Below, piece by piece: positions 19,850-32,103 of a stretch of 64,000 bases of DNA (the first letter of the stretch is position 1; every line of letters starts with the position of its first letter). Source of the stretch: Lycium barbarum (lineage: Eukaryota; Streptophyta; Magnoliopsida; Solanales; Solanaceae); assembly GCF_019175385.1 (NCBI RefSeq), contig NC_083339.1, positions 52,226,596-52,290,595 on the forward strand, in the 5' to 3' direction. Position numbers and translations under genes: made by a program. The notes under the pieces were generated by a model that did no database searches, was not told where the DNA came from, and saw nothing but the letters and a program-made list of their open reading frames with translations.

Positions 19850-22800
19850 CTTAGTCATAGTCCTTCTCTCTCTTGGTTTATCCCGTTTTGCATATATTAT
19901 TTGTACTAAAACTCAGTTGCGGTCTATCTTGTCACGCTCCTTTCCCTTCCTTTATTCGCCATTTGATTTTCTCATATCCTACTATAGGAGCGATTTCCTA
20001 TCCTTTCTCCTTTGCTACTTATTTGTCACAATATCATTAGCCAATAACTCTATTGTCAACATCTTAACCTCTAATCAAGTATAGCCTTGCTATCTTTTAT
20101 AATATCTTTTAAGTTACTCGTTGCCATTTTCTTGTCGTATTCTTCCTTTTTAGGAGCATCCACCTTCTGATGTCATATTATCCAAGATCTTTACCAATAA
20201 TTCTCTGCATTGTCTCAAATACTATCTTGGCTTCTATATGTTTATTGTTGGCCTTCAAATCTCGCTAACTTGTTTCAGCAAGGGATCTCACTTAAAGTTT
20301 AAGTTTTCACATCAAATGTATTGCAGTATCAGTTGCTTTCATCTTACACTTGCATTTCTCCCACCCGCTTCCCCCTTTTTGGGTGTACTCACACTATTAT
20401 CTATTTCCATTCCACACTATGTCCCTATTTCAAATTTTCAAATTCATATGATTCTTTTCAAATACATTTGGTTACTGCACCACATCCATGTCTTCCTTTA
20501 TATCCCCCATAACTTAGATTACCCATGTATGAAACCCCAACACAATCACAAGGCGACGAGAACTCTCGATATATAGTACAAAATCTTATCTGATGGTTGG
20601 TACTCGAGTAATATAATTGATGTAGCAATTTATCCGAAGTCACATTCCATTCATTCCAATCAGTAATTAGCTAGTGTTTATCGTCGTTTCAAATTCTCCG
20701 TTCGGTAGCACTTATATTCTAATGATAAGTGTCTCAAGCTTTGTCATAACACTATCTTTATCCCAACTGATATCATCTATTTCTTTTAATATATTTACAC
20801 TACATCAGTTGTTTCGCAAATCCGCAATCCTCGTCCTTTAAGGATTTCACCATTTCTAAGGTGAAGTCATACACATGCAGTACTCCTTTATGCCTCATGC
20901 TCTATCACCCTTGTTGTATACCCAACGTTAACTTCTAACTTACTCAAAATCATATCAAATTCGTCTTAATAGTGGTCTTGTCTTATCACCTCCTCGTCAT
21001 ACTACACCTTAAGTTCATAGCTATATATTTCCCTTTTGTCCTGTACTCATACTTAATTAATTACGTCTTTCTTGAGTGCTTCATTTAGTATTCCTTTCAT
21101 TTCTCCAGTCTATGTCCGTCTTTTATTCTGTACACGAGGATTCTTATGCTACTCTTGTATCCTTCAGAAAACACTACTTCTACATAACCCCTTTCTTATT
21201 TCCATAGTATATTCTGTTCATCCCTATTTGTTCTTATCATACCAGTCATCTCTGGCATTCATTCTGTCTCGTTGCTCATCTTCCTTTAGTTTGGGCTTTC
21301 ACAATTCTGTCGCTTATATTACTCGTTTTCTTAGCTATACGTCATAACACATCGCTATACTGTAATCCCACTCGCTTTCTTCTTATCTTTGTTTTTCAAT
21401 TAACTCCTTCTCTTCCTGTGCTCGCTTTCACTTTCGTTACCACTTGATCTCCATTCTGAACTTTCCCTGTAGAACTTTGTAAGTCTTCCTTATTCGTTCT
21501 ACATTTTCTTTTCTGTTTCACACTAATCACATCGTATTCTTTAGTTACTTCCTTGCTAGGCTTTACTCATTTCTATAGCAATCCTTATGGTATTCACATT
21601 ACATCATGTTCGTAATCCATCCTATAACGTAACACTTCTTAATCTTATTCACGATTCTTACTAAGTTTTAATTACACTATATGGACTAGACGTACTTAAC
21701 CTGTCACTCTATCTGATCAATCTTTACCCTTAATATCTCACATGCTGTCTTATCAATACCTTCATAATTTGTCATAACTCTTCCTACCCCGTACTTTTGT
21801 CTCAATCATACTACTACTCCTTTTGACTGTAAACTCGTCGTAATTTACCCCTACTTATCGGTTCACTTGATACCTCAATAAAATGTTCTGTTACGAGTTG
21901 CCACCTCTTTCTAAATCATCCCTTAGTATCACAGGCCCTTCCGAATAATCCTAGCATCTCACCAACAACATATGAAATACATGATCCTAGACAGCCCACA
22001 AATTTAATTTTTCCTCCCACAAATTTCATCTCCAACTAGTTGATTGAGAACTAATAAAATGTTTCCATGAGGCATTCCCCAACCACCACCAGAAGAAAAC
22101 TAGAATCCGACAAGCACCACAGGACTTCTAGTGCTTGATTCACATGGTTTACCTCCAGATTTATTCTTGAGTCGTGATCGAATCATTTAGTTCAGAAACT
22201 ACTGGCTGTATGCTTTGTACTTTTCAATAAAAGTGAAACTTAATTACCGGACGTTTTTGCCCTTCAACATAAGCTTTTTCTAAGGCAAAAGTGTGGATGG
22301 AAAGCATTCTGGTCCATTCAAATGAATTCCAAACCTTGCTGCTCATATAGGCTTTTTCGAAATAAAATCTTTCAAATAACAATGGTGCCTCTTATGGATG
22401 ACATGGAAGGTATCTCTTAAAGCTTTAATCCAGCATAATAGATTTTCCTTATCGGTATCGACTTTCAAGACATATTATGAACTTATATCCCATTCTTTTT
22501 TTTTTCTATTTCTGGGAAAATTTGGGCAGAGTTTCCTCTGTACTTCTTACTATCCCAGAACCTGCATGCAGGAAATACCTACAATGCCTCACAGGGCCAA
22601 CATATGTACACATATATCCTATCGTATCATAGCCACACGGGGATCCCGATTTCAAGTAAAAGGTATAAAGGTGTCGGAACTTACCTCACATATCGCACCT
22701 CGAGACGTACCTGATCCTTTGACGATCTGTTCTGTTATACTTTCCTATCCAACTCCTCTTTCATCCTCCAACTTCACGTTTCAATCATGTTTCAATATTC

Positions 22801-23004
22801 TTACCTTATCCAACATGTCTCTTTCGCACCGTAACTTACCTGTGTACCTTGTAACTGCCAATATCTTCGGTCGCTTTCTCCTGTCGATGTCGTTCTTCAG
22901 CTGAAATCAAAGGTTAGTATAAGGAATTTCATTTCCTATGACTGGGCTCTATCGCACGATCTTAGATATGAAAGAAAGGTAACATCCTAAATGTCCTGTG
23001 GCTT

Positions 23005-23044
23005 CCTGTTTATAGATGTGGTGCACAACACACCGATAAACAAG
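23005..23044 (-). other. Leader hairpin with palindromic loop (X copy 1)
   Basis: On the minus strand CTTGTTTAT pairs with ATAAACAGG through one G-U pair. The inner stem GGTGTG/CACATC closes a TT plus GTGCAC loop (palindrome 23021-23026). The palindrome differs from that of A by a compensatory double change. Confidence 0.6.
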
Positions 23045-23085
23045 ACTCTACTAGACATGGTCTGTAGACACTCCGAGGATGAACC

Positions 23086-23097
23086 GCTCTGATACCA
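23086..23097 (-). other. Primer-binding site of X copy 1
   Basis: GCTCTGATACCA on the plus strand is the reverse complement of TGGTATCAGAGC, 4 nt from the LTR edge. Confidence 0.95.
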
Positions 23098-23876
23098 CTT
23101 TTGTCACGACCCAACCCCGTAGGTCGTGACTGGTGCCCGACCTGGACACCCGTATACGCACCTATCAGATATAGTCACACTAAAACTACGACAATACGGA
23201 AACTTATAAAGGAACTGCAAAGTTCGTAACATCGTCACATATGTATATATTTCCAGATCACTGTCTGCTGAGGAGTCACAACTAATCATATCATGAAATA
23301 ATACGCAAGCCGACAAGGCTGCCATCACATATCAATATCATATGCAAGCCGACAAGGCTTCCACTACAGACGAACATCATACCACAGCACATCGTATAGA
23401 CACAGCTGAACAGAACCCATACACAACCCACACATATGTCTACAGACCTCTAAGAGTACGAATAGCGAAATATGACGGGACAGGGCCCCGTCGTACCCCT
23501 GGATAACATATACATATATATATCATAAGATTCAAACTAAAAGTCTAGACTCCGGAACAACGGAGCTCTCCAAGACAGCAGTAAGGGAATCCTAAGCTAG
23601 CGGATCACCATAGCGAGCATCTGCACCTGCGGGCATGAAACACAGCCCCCCCTCCCCCCCGAAGAAAGGGGGTCAGTACGGAATATGTACTGAGCATGTA
23701 AAGCATGAAATACAGTAAACAGGATCATAACTGAAATAAGGAGTACAGAAAATGAGTACACTAACCAGAATACCAAAATGCTTGCCTTTGAACATAAATC
23801 ATGCATGTCAATATCATATATCATATTCGGCCCATTATGGGACTCGGTGAACATGGTCGCCACCCCGTCTTTGGCG

Positions 23877-23974
23877 CCATAACACAGCATACTCCAGAAC
23901 ACAACATAACTCCGTAACACAGCATAACTCCATAACACAGCATAACACCATAACACAGCATAACACCATAATAT
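23877..23974 (-). repeat. 18-bp tandem repeat in X LTR
   Basis: About five imperfect copies of CATAACTCCATAACACAG followed by a short (AT)n. The right X LTR (40043-40150) has fewer copies and a longer (AT)n, showing slippage since the copies separated. Confidence 0.8.
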
Positions 23975-25234
23975 ATATATACCGTACCCGGCCCTCTAGT
24001 GAGGGACTCGGTGAACAATGCAGTGAAACTGTGCACGAATACATATCCTGGCCCGGGACTCAGTGAAAGACATATTGAGGCATGCACGAGCAGAGTAGTG
24101 AGAAACTATATGCAATTTAAAAACATTTTCAAAGACTCAATAGAATAATCAACACGAATTACCATTTGAAAATTAAGACAATAGTCAGTATCAAATACCT
24201 TTCGAATGTCATCGGAAACATATAAAACATCCCTTGACGTCATCATAAGTATATAACAAAGCCTTAAGGATCATAGTAATATGTCACTAGTTATCATAGA
24301 GTTCCTAAGAATGGGAACGGATATATATCGACTATTAACCAACGTACAGAAAACTGAAGAGGGAGGCTCAATCACTTGAGAATTGTAACATCAAGAAGTG
24401 AATAGGAATCATAAATATCACTCAAATCGTATGAATGGAATTACCCCAAAGTTCATATCGTTCATCACTTAAATCTAAGGCATGCCAAAAGAAAGAAGGG
24501 ACAACTTTACATACCTGTTAGCGGCTATTCGTAACCCGCTCGTCTCGTCGCTCTTTTAGCCTATTTAATATAAGAGTAACGTTATCGTTAGTAACTATAT
24601 TTTCTAGTCCACAAGTCTATAGCCCATTTCTTATAGAACCTATATTTCAGCTTATATATTCTCATTTAGGGTTTTGGTTAGTTAGGGACTTAACGAATAT
24701 CGGGCAGCATTTCCCATATATATTCGCCTAACCCGAATTTCTAATTGTCCTCCTGTCAACACAGAAATGCCAACAACAACGACATACACATAAAATTCTC
24801 ACAACTCAGCCCATAATATTTCTAACAACCCAACAACTTTTCTTAATACATTTCAACCCACAATTTCGCATAACAACGATTTTATGCAATTTTCTTCTTC
24901 CAATTTCGTCCAATCCAATTTTAATAATTCCACTACAATACTGTTAAAACAATTACACCATAAAACAAGAAAATCTTACCTTAATTTTCTCGGAGGAATT
25001 TCTACTCTTAATTGCTCCAACTTTCGCAATTTCTTCTTCCCCGATTCAATATCCAACGTTGCTATGACCTCCTTGAACTTGTAAATCATTTGGAACTTGA
25101 TAAAAATAGGCTATAAAATAATTTTTTCTCCATCACCATGGCTGGTCGAGACAGCCATAGGAGAGTTTCTTTCCATTTCTTTTTTTTTTCAACTTAACCT
25201 TGTGAAAATGAGTTGAATTACTCATCATGCAACA

Positions 25235-25241
25235 TATATAT
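25235..25241 (-). promoter_or_regulatory. TATA box of X LTR
   Basis: TATATAT, about 258 bp upstream (minus strand) of the donor-like GTAAGA. Confidence 0.45.
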
Positions 25242-25583
25242 CTGGCACCCATACAATTGACACGTGCTCCCTTATATTGAACTCACCATTTGATGTTTTT
25301 TTTAATTTAAAAATCGGGTGGGGCCCACTAGAATGATATAATTAATTAACTTTAATTAATTTAATTAATTACAAATTTCCACTTAATAATCTAATCACAA
25401 TTAATTAATTCCTAATCTCCAACAATAATATTTTTACACTAAATAAAATTTATAAACAATTTATGTTTTTAATTAAAATTGAAAATTAAAGGTTTCTACT
25501 TTTTGTTCGAAAATAATTCCGCCTTTAACTTGAGTCGATTTGCTTGCGGATCATTCGACTGTATAAATATACGGGGTATAACA

Positions 25584-25597
25584 TCCTTCCCCCGTTT
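25584..25597 (-). other. Polypurine tract of X copy 2
   Basis: TCCTTCCCCCGTTT on the plus strand, abutting the LTR. A hairpin of AACATTC/GAATGTT type follows at 25600-25619. Confidence 0.88.
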
Positions 25598-27805
25598 AGA
25601 ACATTCTTCCTCGAATGTTAAACTAATCCTGAATTCCCAATACTTTCTCAAGTGTTCTCTTAGTTAATTATGCCCTTCACATACCCCTTCCGTTTGTCGA
25701 CTCGCTTTAGTTCATTATAACGCCTTCCAGGTCTTTACATAGTCTTTCCGGTAATATTTCCTCTTTCTGTTGCTTCCCGAGGTAATAACTCCACGTCATT
25801 GTCTTTACTCTCCTCTTTACTTCGCAGTCCATTGTCAGTTGTATTGCTCTTCTGCTGAAATATTACTTTCTTCTTGTGCTTCTCCTATAGTTATCCCCTT
25901 AAGGTATCGTTTCTTTTATTTTACCTCTCAATCTTTGAATAAGCTTTTTATAACGCGTAGACGTCCCTCGTCGGTTTATTAGACTTTAATACCCCTGGAG
26001 TATCGCATGCTTCTGGTACCCTGTAGACCCTTCGCAGGTTTTCCGAGTAAAACGAAATTTCCAAGTGGGTAACATTTTGTACTCTAATATCCCTGCTTTA
26101 CTCCGCTGTGACAGTCCGTATTCCTGGAACCCTCAGCATCATGCATCACTTTCTGACTTTCTTATAAAGGTCTTTAACTACCACTTGTTTTTACTTCTTG
26201 ATCTTGATCTTTAGGGTTGGTTATCAAATAGCGCTATGGTCCCCTCATATTATGACTTCACTGTCATTCTGTAACTCGCTTGTTCTGATTGTCTCGATTA
26301 AATCATTTCGTAATTTCCCTTAACGTAACTGGTAATACTTTAGGCATATTATCTCGTGTCGTTTCCTTATTTTTGACTCAAACTCTTCTATTACCTCTTT
26401 ACTCAAATTTTTCTCTTTGTTTTCCTATCATGCATCATGTTGCAATCTTACAAGAATATATGTGGGTTCTCAAATCAACCCAAGAAATACTTTAGTGTCG
26501 CCTCACTAGTCTTTATGCAGACCTTACATTCTTCGCTTATCTCTTTCAATTGATATCAAGGCTCAATTATGGCTCTTTCCCTCAATACTAATTATACCTC
26601 TGTAGTTTTGCCTCAAAACACCTTACACCTTCCTTTAATGTATCCAAAATATCACAATCACGTTGTTAGTACTGAATCCTTATTCTCCTTATCAAGTACT
26701 CACTTGGTCTCATCCTTAGCATACAATTATTCGTAGGTTGCATAACTATTCTTGTACAGTTTGTACAAAGTATATCCAATCTTAGTCATAGTCCATCTCT
26801 CTCCTGGTTCATCCCGTTTTGCATATCTTATTTGTACTAAAACTCAGTTGCGGTCTATCTTGTCACGCTCCTTTCCCTTCCTTTATTCGCCATTTGATTT
26901 TCTCATATCCTACTATAGGAGAGATTTCCTATCCTTTCTCCGTTGCTACTTATTTGTCACAATATCATTAGCTAATAACTCTATTGTCAACATCTTAACC
27001 TCTAATCCAGTATAGCCTTGCTATCTTTTATAATATCTTTTAAGTTACTCGTTGCCATTTTCTTGTCGTATTCTTCCTTTTTAGGAGCATCCACCTTCTG
27101 ATGTCATATTATCCAAGATCTTTACCAATAATTCTCTGCATTGTCTCAAATACTATCTTGGCTTCTATCCGTTTATTGTTGGCCTTCAAATCTCGCTAAC
27201 TTGTTTCAGCAAGGGATCTCACTTAAAGTTTAAGTTTTCACATCAAATGTATTGTAGTATTAGTTGCTTTCATCTTACACTTGCATTTCTCCCATCGGCT
27301 TCCCCCCTTTTGGGTGTACTCACACTATTATCTATTTCCATTCCACTCTATGTCCCTATTTCAAATTTTCAAATTCATATGATTCTTTTCCAATACATTT
27401 GGTTACTGCACCACATCCATGTCTTCCTTTATATCCCCCATAACTTAGATTACCCATGTATGAAACCCCAACACAATCACAAGCAGACGAGAACTCTCGA
27501 TATATAGTACAAAATCTTATCTGATGGTTGGTACTCGATTAATATAATTGATGTAGCAATTTATCCGAAGTCACATTCCATTCATTCCAATCAGTAATTA
27601 GCTAGTGCTTATCATCGTTTCAAATTCTCCGTTCGATAGCACTTATATTCTAATGATAAGTGTCTCAAGCTTTCTCATAACACTATCTTTATCCCAACGG
27701 ATATCATCTGTTTCTTTTAATATATTCACAATACATCAGTTGTTTCAGCAAATCCGCAATCCTCGTCCTTTGAGGATTTCACCATTTCCAAGGTGAAGTC
27801 ATACA

Positions 27806-27810
27806 CATGC
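27806..27810. repeat. Target-site duplication catgc, left of B
   Basis: catgc at 27806-27810 and 37090-37094. The uninterrupted X copy at about 20888 reads CACATGCAGTACTCC with one catgc. Confidence 0.97.
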
Positions 27811-30800
27811 TGTCACGACCCAACCCCGTGGGCCGCGACTGGTACCCTAACTGGGTACCCGTACATACCTACCTGACCGAATTTCGTATCATACAGATTT
27901 TTTTTTTTAAAACAGATGTTACAGAAGTAGGCCGATACAGATACGGCACGCGCGCAAGCATATATATGTATATACCTGAACATGCAGACATTTACAGATA
28001 AGCCGATAAGGCTAACAGACAGACGAAACCCGTAACCCACACATCTATCTACAGGCCTCTACAGACATACAGAATCATATGACGGGACAGGGCCCCGCCG
28101 TACCCCAAAATACCATACATACAGAGTCTACAGATAACAGAAGATATATACCAAAAGTATTTGCTCCGGATCGAAGGAGCTCCTCAGAATAGCAGAATCC
28201 GAGCCCTAGACTGGCGGCGTATCACCAAGTGCGCCTGTACCTGCGGGCATGTAACGCAGCCCCCGAAGAACCGGGGGTCAGTACGAAAAATGTACCGAGT
28301 ATGCAAAGCAGAAATATATCAAACATAATCATGATCTGGACCGGAAGCACAGAAATATACTAGACAGGCTCATAAGCCGGACGGACAGAGTCATAGTCCC
28401 GACAAACGGACAGAATCATAGTCCAGACAGACAGAATCAGAATTCATACGGACGTACAGAATCGGAACCCGTCGGCCAGATAATCCAGACGGACAGACGG
28501 AATCGTAACTGGTTGGACAGATAATCCGGACGGACATACAGAAGCATAACCAGTCGGACAGATAATCCAGACGGACATACAGAATCATAACCAGTCGGAC
28601 AGATAATCCAGACGGACATACAGAAGCATAAGTCATACAGACAGAAAGAATCACACGTAGGGTGCAGGAACGTGGTCGCCACTCCTGCCATTGGCACCAC
28701 AACACGTCAGATATCAGAAATTCTTCTCCGATCTCCATCACACATCATAACATAACCACGACACCCGGGGGCGGACAGATAACACAGCACCCCGAGCCCG
28801 GACTCATCATACTTCGTAATATATCCTCGGTAACCGGGGACGGACATATAACACGATACCCCGAAACCGGACACATCATACTTCAGAATTCACATATAGG
28901 GCTCGGCGGGCCCACCGCACGATATACGTACCGGCCCGGGATCCGGTGAAAGGAATCATAGCATGTGCACGAACTGATTAATGAGGAACCACATACATAC
29001 AGATCGTCATACAGACTCAACAGAACAGAAGTAGGCCAACTGGCCGATCGAACCAAGTATTCGGATAGTTTTCAAGGTACGTGCCTACATGTCACTTGGG
29101 GAGGCACGACAGATTATAACCAGAACCAGATATCCAAATGTCAAAAACTATTTTGTAAGATTTGTATAAAAACAGTCGTATCGTGATTAGAATAGTAGTC
29201 CAGGTGTTTTCTGAGAAAATCGGGCAAAACTAAAGTAATTAAGGTCATACAGAAGGTATCGGGCCTCGTGGGCCTGCCTCGGATCAACTCGAGGCAACAT
29301 AGGTAAATTACCGATAGTAGACCTTATAAAGGTCATCCAAAATCATCTGGAAGTGTTCTGACTCCGTTTAGGGAAGTTTTGTACAAAAATTCACTTTAAA
29401 GGCAATTTGTAAGAAAATAGCTTCAATTGGATTGAAGGAATTGGAGCGGTTTTCCGTCTCGAATTCCGGGGGACGGAGTCGTACTTAAGGCTCGCGGCCG
29501 AGCCTATCACATCCAGAACATGCCTAGGAACAAAGGGAAATGCTTCACATACCTCGATAGCGCCTTACGCTCGCTTGGCGTCAATCCAAATTTCGTCCAA
29601 AATCTGGAAATGGTCAAGTTTACCATTTGTTAGTTTCAAACTTTCAATATTCCAACTTAACACTGACTTGCCTACCGAAATTTCGGCAGCATTTCCTCTG
29701 TATATAAGACATCCTCGAGACTTAGCTCGGCTCAATTCATCATCACAACAACCCAGAAATAGCATCAAAACAACAATAGACATTAAAACATACACTATGG
29801 CATCACTAGCCATCTTTCGACATAACGAAACATCTTTCGTTTCAAACTTACATTTCCAAACCAAACTTATCATTTTCATATTCATCAACCATCAAAATCA
29901 TTACAACATACGTCGAAGGCATATCATACCATTTTCACACAATATACATAAGATATGCAAACATTCAAACTCTCCATTAAGCCACTACTTTTCCAATATT
30001 TCCTAACCTTCAACATACAAGTTCATTATACATTTCCATCTTCCAAATACATCAACAATAATCATAATTTGCCTTTTGATACATTCATTTCCATTTTTAC
30101 ATAAATCATAACAAAGTTACATACTTTCCTACAACAACTTGATAACCATTTTTCCAAGACAATAAGATTGTTTTCTTTCCATTCACTTCACCATAACATA
30201 CTTAACATACAAACAAGATCAAATTCATACTCCATCAACACATAACAATACCACACGGCCACATCCTACATTCTTCAATTTTCACTAATTCATTCCACTT
30301 CCATTTCTAATACAATTTCCACCATACTACAACTAAATTACAACATGAATTCAAATCATCCAAGACATGTAATACATGTACATGTATTCGGCCAACAAGC
30401 ATATTTTTCAACACACAAAATTTCCATGTTTTTCATTCATTCACACATACTACAACATACATATACCTTCCATAACATATCAAAAGCATAAAATCCTTAC
30501 CTTTCTTCAAGTTCTTCACTTGGCACTAAACTTGTCCTCTTGCCAAACTAATTGTACCAAGTTGTAGAGGACTTTGCACTTAGTAGTATTCCCACAAGAA
30601 TTGAATTTTAAACTCAAGGATTAGGCTCCAAAATTTTTCTTTCTTTTCTTTATTTTTCTCCTCTCAAACCCGAAATGGTCTTGTTCCTTTTTCTTGATTT
30701 TTTTTCTTGCTTTCTTGAACCTTCTATGGATATGTATAACCATATATAATATTACCTAATTAAATCATGGACTTGGGCCCTTCTTTTTACATAGCATGGC

Positions 30801-31047
30801 TGGTTGGGCCTCCCCTTTTGGGCCTTGTTTTTTTTTTTTTTTTTAAGTCCAACTTGTTGGCTACATATTGCAATCCATAAGGCAAATTTCCAAAATTTCC
30901 AATTTTGCCCTTGGCCACCTTTCGTAATTCCACACCATTGTATTCATTACCTACACATTCATGCCAAGTAAGGTCCAATTGTGGCCGTATTCATTGCAAG
31001 TCAATTTACCTTGAATTTTCGAATAAGCAAAAATGTCGGATGTAACA
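27811..31047 (-). repeat. Element B 3' LTR
   Basis: On the minus strand TGTTACATCC ... GGTCGTGACA. Holds a TATA box (30741-30750), a donor-like GTAAGG (30500-30495), the conserved GCTGCCGAAATTTC block near 29672-29700, the 41-bp tandem array (28445-28650) and the three-hairpin block (28239-28302). Open frames in it recur in the other LTR and lack any known domain. Confidence 0.95.
28445..28650 (-). repeat. 41-bp tandem repeat in B 3' LTR
   Basis: Units start at 28445, 28486, 28527, 28568 and 28609, exactly 41 bp apart, each beginning C(A/G)(G/T)AC and containing CAGATAATCC. The same array is at about 34486-34691 in the other LTR. Confidence 0.88.
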
Positions 31048-31071
31048 TCCTCCCCCCCCCCCCCCCTTTAA
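31048..31071 (-). other. Polypurine tract of B
   Basis: A long C run on the plus strand (G run on the element's strand) abuts the LTR end; an AACATTC/GAATGTT hairpin follows at 31074-31093. The run length should be treated with caution as homopolymers are error-prone. Confidence 0.85.
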
Positions 31072-31384
31072 AAACATTCATTCCTCGAATGTTAAATCGA
31101 CCTTATGGGGCGTCATACTACTTCGGGAGGATTCTCTTTATAGTTGTCCTTTGTTGACCTTCCGACATGGCTTCTTCACCAACATTATGGGGTAATTTTT
31201 CACATCACTGATTCAAATGCCTTCATAATATATTTTCTCATACCCCACATAATCATCGAACTATAAGCTATATTCTTGTAATAGACGAACGCTATCCCGA
31301 CATCATAGTCAATATCATTTCTTGTTACACTGCTGAGTTCCCTACCACATTATCGTAATCCCTCTTCATACCAGACACTTCATA

Positions 31385-31738
31385 CCAGTAGATTCAGAAC
31401 TAGGACCAGACGCGTAGAAGAATATCAGACAGATTCGTAATCGGAGGCAGACGTACTAAACCATGGCAGACAGATTCGTAGTCGAAGTTAGATGTACAGA
31501 AGTATGTCAGACCAATCTGAGATCGGAGTCAGACGTACAGAGAGGCATCAGACAGATTCAAAATCAGAATCAGACGTACAGAGGCATATCAGACGGATTC
31601 ATATCCAGAGTCAGACATACAGAGGCGTGTCAGACAGATTCGCAATCAGAGTTAATCATACAAAGGTATGTCAAACAGAAATGTATTCAGAATCAGACGG
31701 ACAGAGGTATGACAAACGAAATTTTGATCAGAATCGGA
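31385..31738 (-). repeat. 41-bp minisatellite in the B internal region
   Basis: Units begin at 31385, 31426, 31467, 31508, 31549, 31590, 31631, 31672 and 31713, a strict 41-bp spacing, with about 8.6 copies. Typical features are CAGACAGATTC near the start and CAGACGTACAGAGG later. As 41 is not a multiple of three it cannot be a coding repeat. It lies between the pol deletion and the polypurine tract. Confidence 0.92.
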
Positions 31739-32103
31739 CCACTCTTGTTGAGGCTCCTGTGGTTTATGAAAATTTCCTCTATCGATATCTCGTCATTAAT
31801 CCCGACGATTATACCACAGGTTTTTTTTTTTTTTTTTTTTTTTCTGCATCCTTCCCAGAGGGGTCACCCATCCCAGAATTACTCTAGCCTTAGCACGCTT
31901 AACCTCGAAATTTTCATGCGTTTTGATACGTTACGGCTAGTATAATTTCGTCGACCGCCCCGCACTACCTTTGTCACGTGATTTAGGGCAAATCGGGATC
32001 TTGGTACATTTTCGGAAAATTCTCGTAGTGGGTCCCACCCCGGGCTAAACCGTACAATTATCATATCGCCCTTCCGAACTCTCGGTGTCTATCGAGTTAG
32101 ACA
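31739..32103 (-). other. Non-coding segment left where B's pol should be
   Basis: Between the minisatellite and the gag end. It contains a T run at about 31820-31842 and no recognisable coding sequence; protease, RT, RNase H and integrase are absent. Confidence 0.6.

Larger units (their letters stand above)
19850..23101 (-). mobile_element. Family X internal region, copy 1 (partial), non-coding
   Basis: Matches 26781-27810 joined to 37090-39255 almost base for base. Read on the minus strand it runs from the primer site at its right end towards the A insertion. Neither strand has an open frame resembling gag or pol. The 168-residue plus-strand frame at 22398 resembles nothing I know and is antisense to the element. 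Large non-coding LTR elements of this kind are called LARDs and need proteins from other elements. It still keeps the primer site, leader hairpin and an acceptor-like TTTCAG. Confidence 0.85.
22901..24979 (-). other. Putative leader intron of X copy 1
   Basis: On the minus strand, TTAAG|GTAAGA (donor, GTAAGA at 24979-24974) and TTTGATTTCAG| (acceptor ending at 22901) bracket 2079 nt containing the LTR tail, primer site and hairpin. The second X copy has the same pair (41128 and 39055). There is no gag after the acceptor, so retention would have to serve something other than gag translation. Confidence 0.4.
23102..25583 (-). repeat. Family X LTR, middle copy (2482 bp)
   Basis: On the minus strand it runs TGTTATACCCC ... 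GGTCGTGACA. A primer site lies on one side (23086-23097) and a polypurine tract on the other (25584-25597), so it serves two internal regions, as in the A array. Contains TATATAT (25235-25241, minus), a donor-like site (24979), an 18-bp CATAACNCCATAACACAG tandem at about 23877-23974, and the three-hairpin block at 23625-23696. Confidence 0.93.

Noticed and set aside
22398..22904. 168-codon plus-strand frame, also at 38552
   Set aside because: Antisense to family X and present in both X copies through shared ancestry; no recognisable domain or codon pattern to support a gene.
23086..23097. tRNA-like GCTCTGATACCA sequences
   Set aside because: Only 12 nt complementary to tRNA-Met; primer-binding sites, not tRNA genes.
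23821..24087. Frames reading GVMLCYGVMLCYG-type repeats (also 39986-40252)
   Set aside because: Translation of the 18-bp tandem repeat in the X LTR, not a repeat protein.
29575..30006. 143-codon frame repeated at 35614
   Set aside because: The two copies are the two LTRs of element B; antisense to the element and low-complexity (Asn/Ile/His rich).
31463..31945. 160-codon plus-strand frame with repeated QT/ESD motifs
   Set aside because: Produced by the 41-bp minisatellite; the unit length is not a multiple of three, so successive units are read in different frames.
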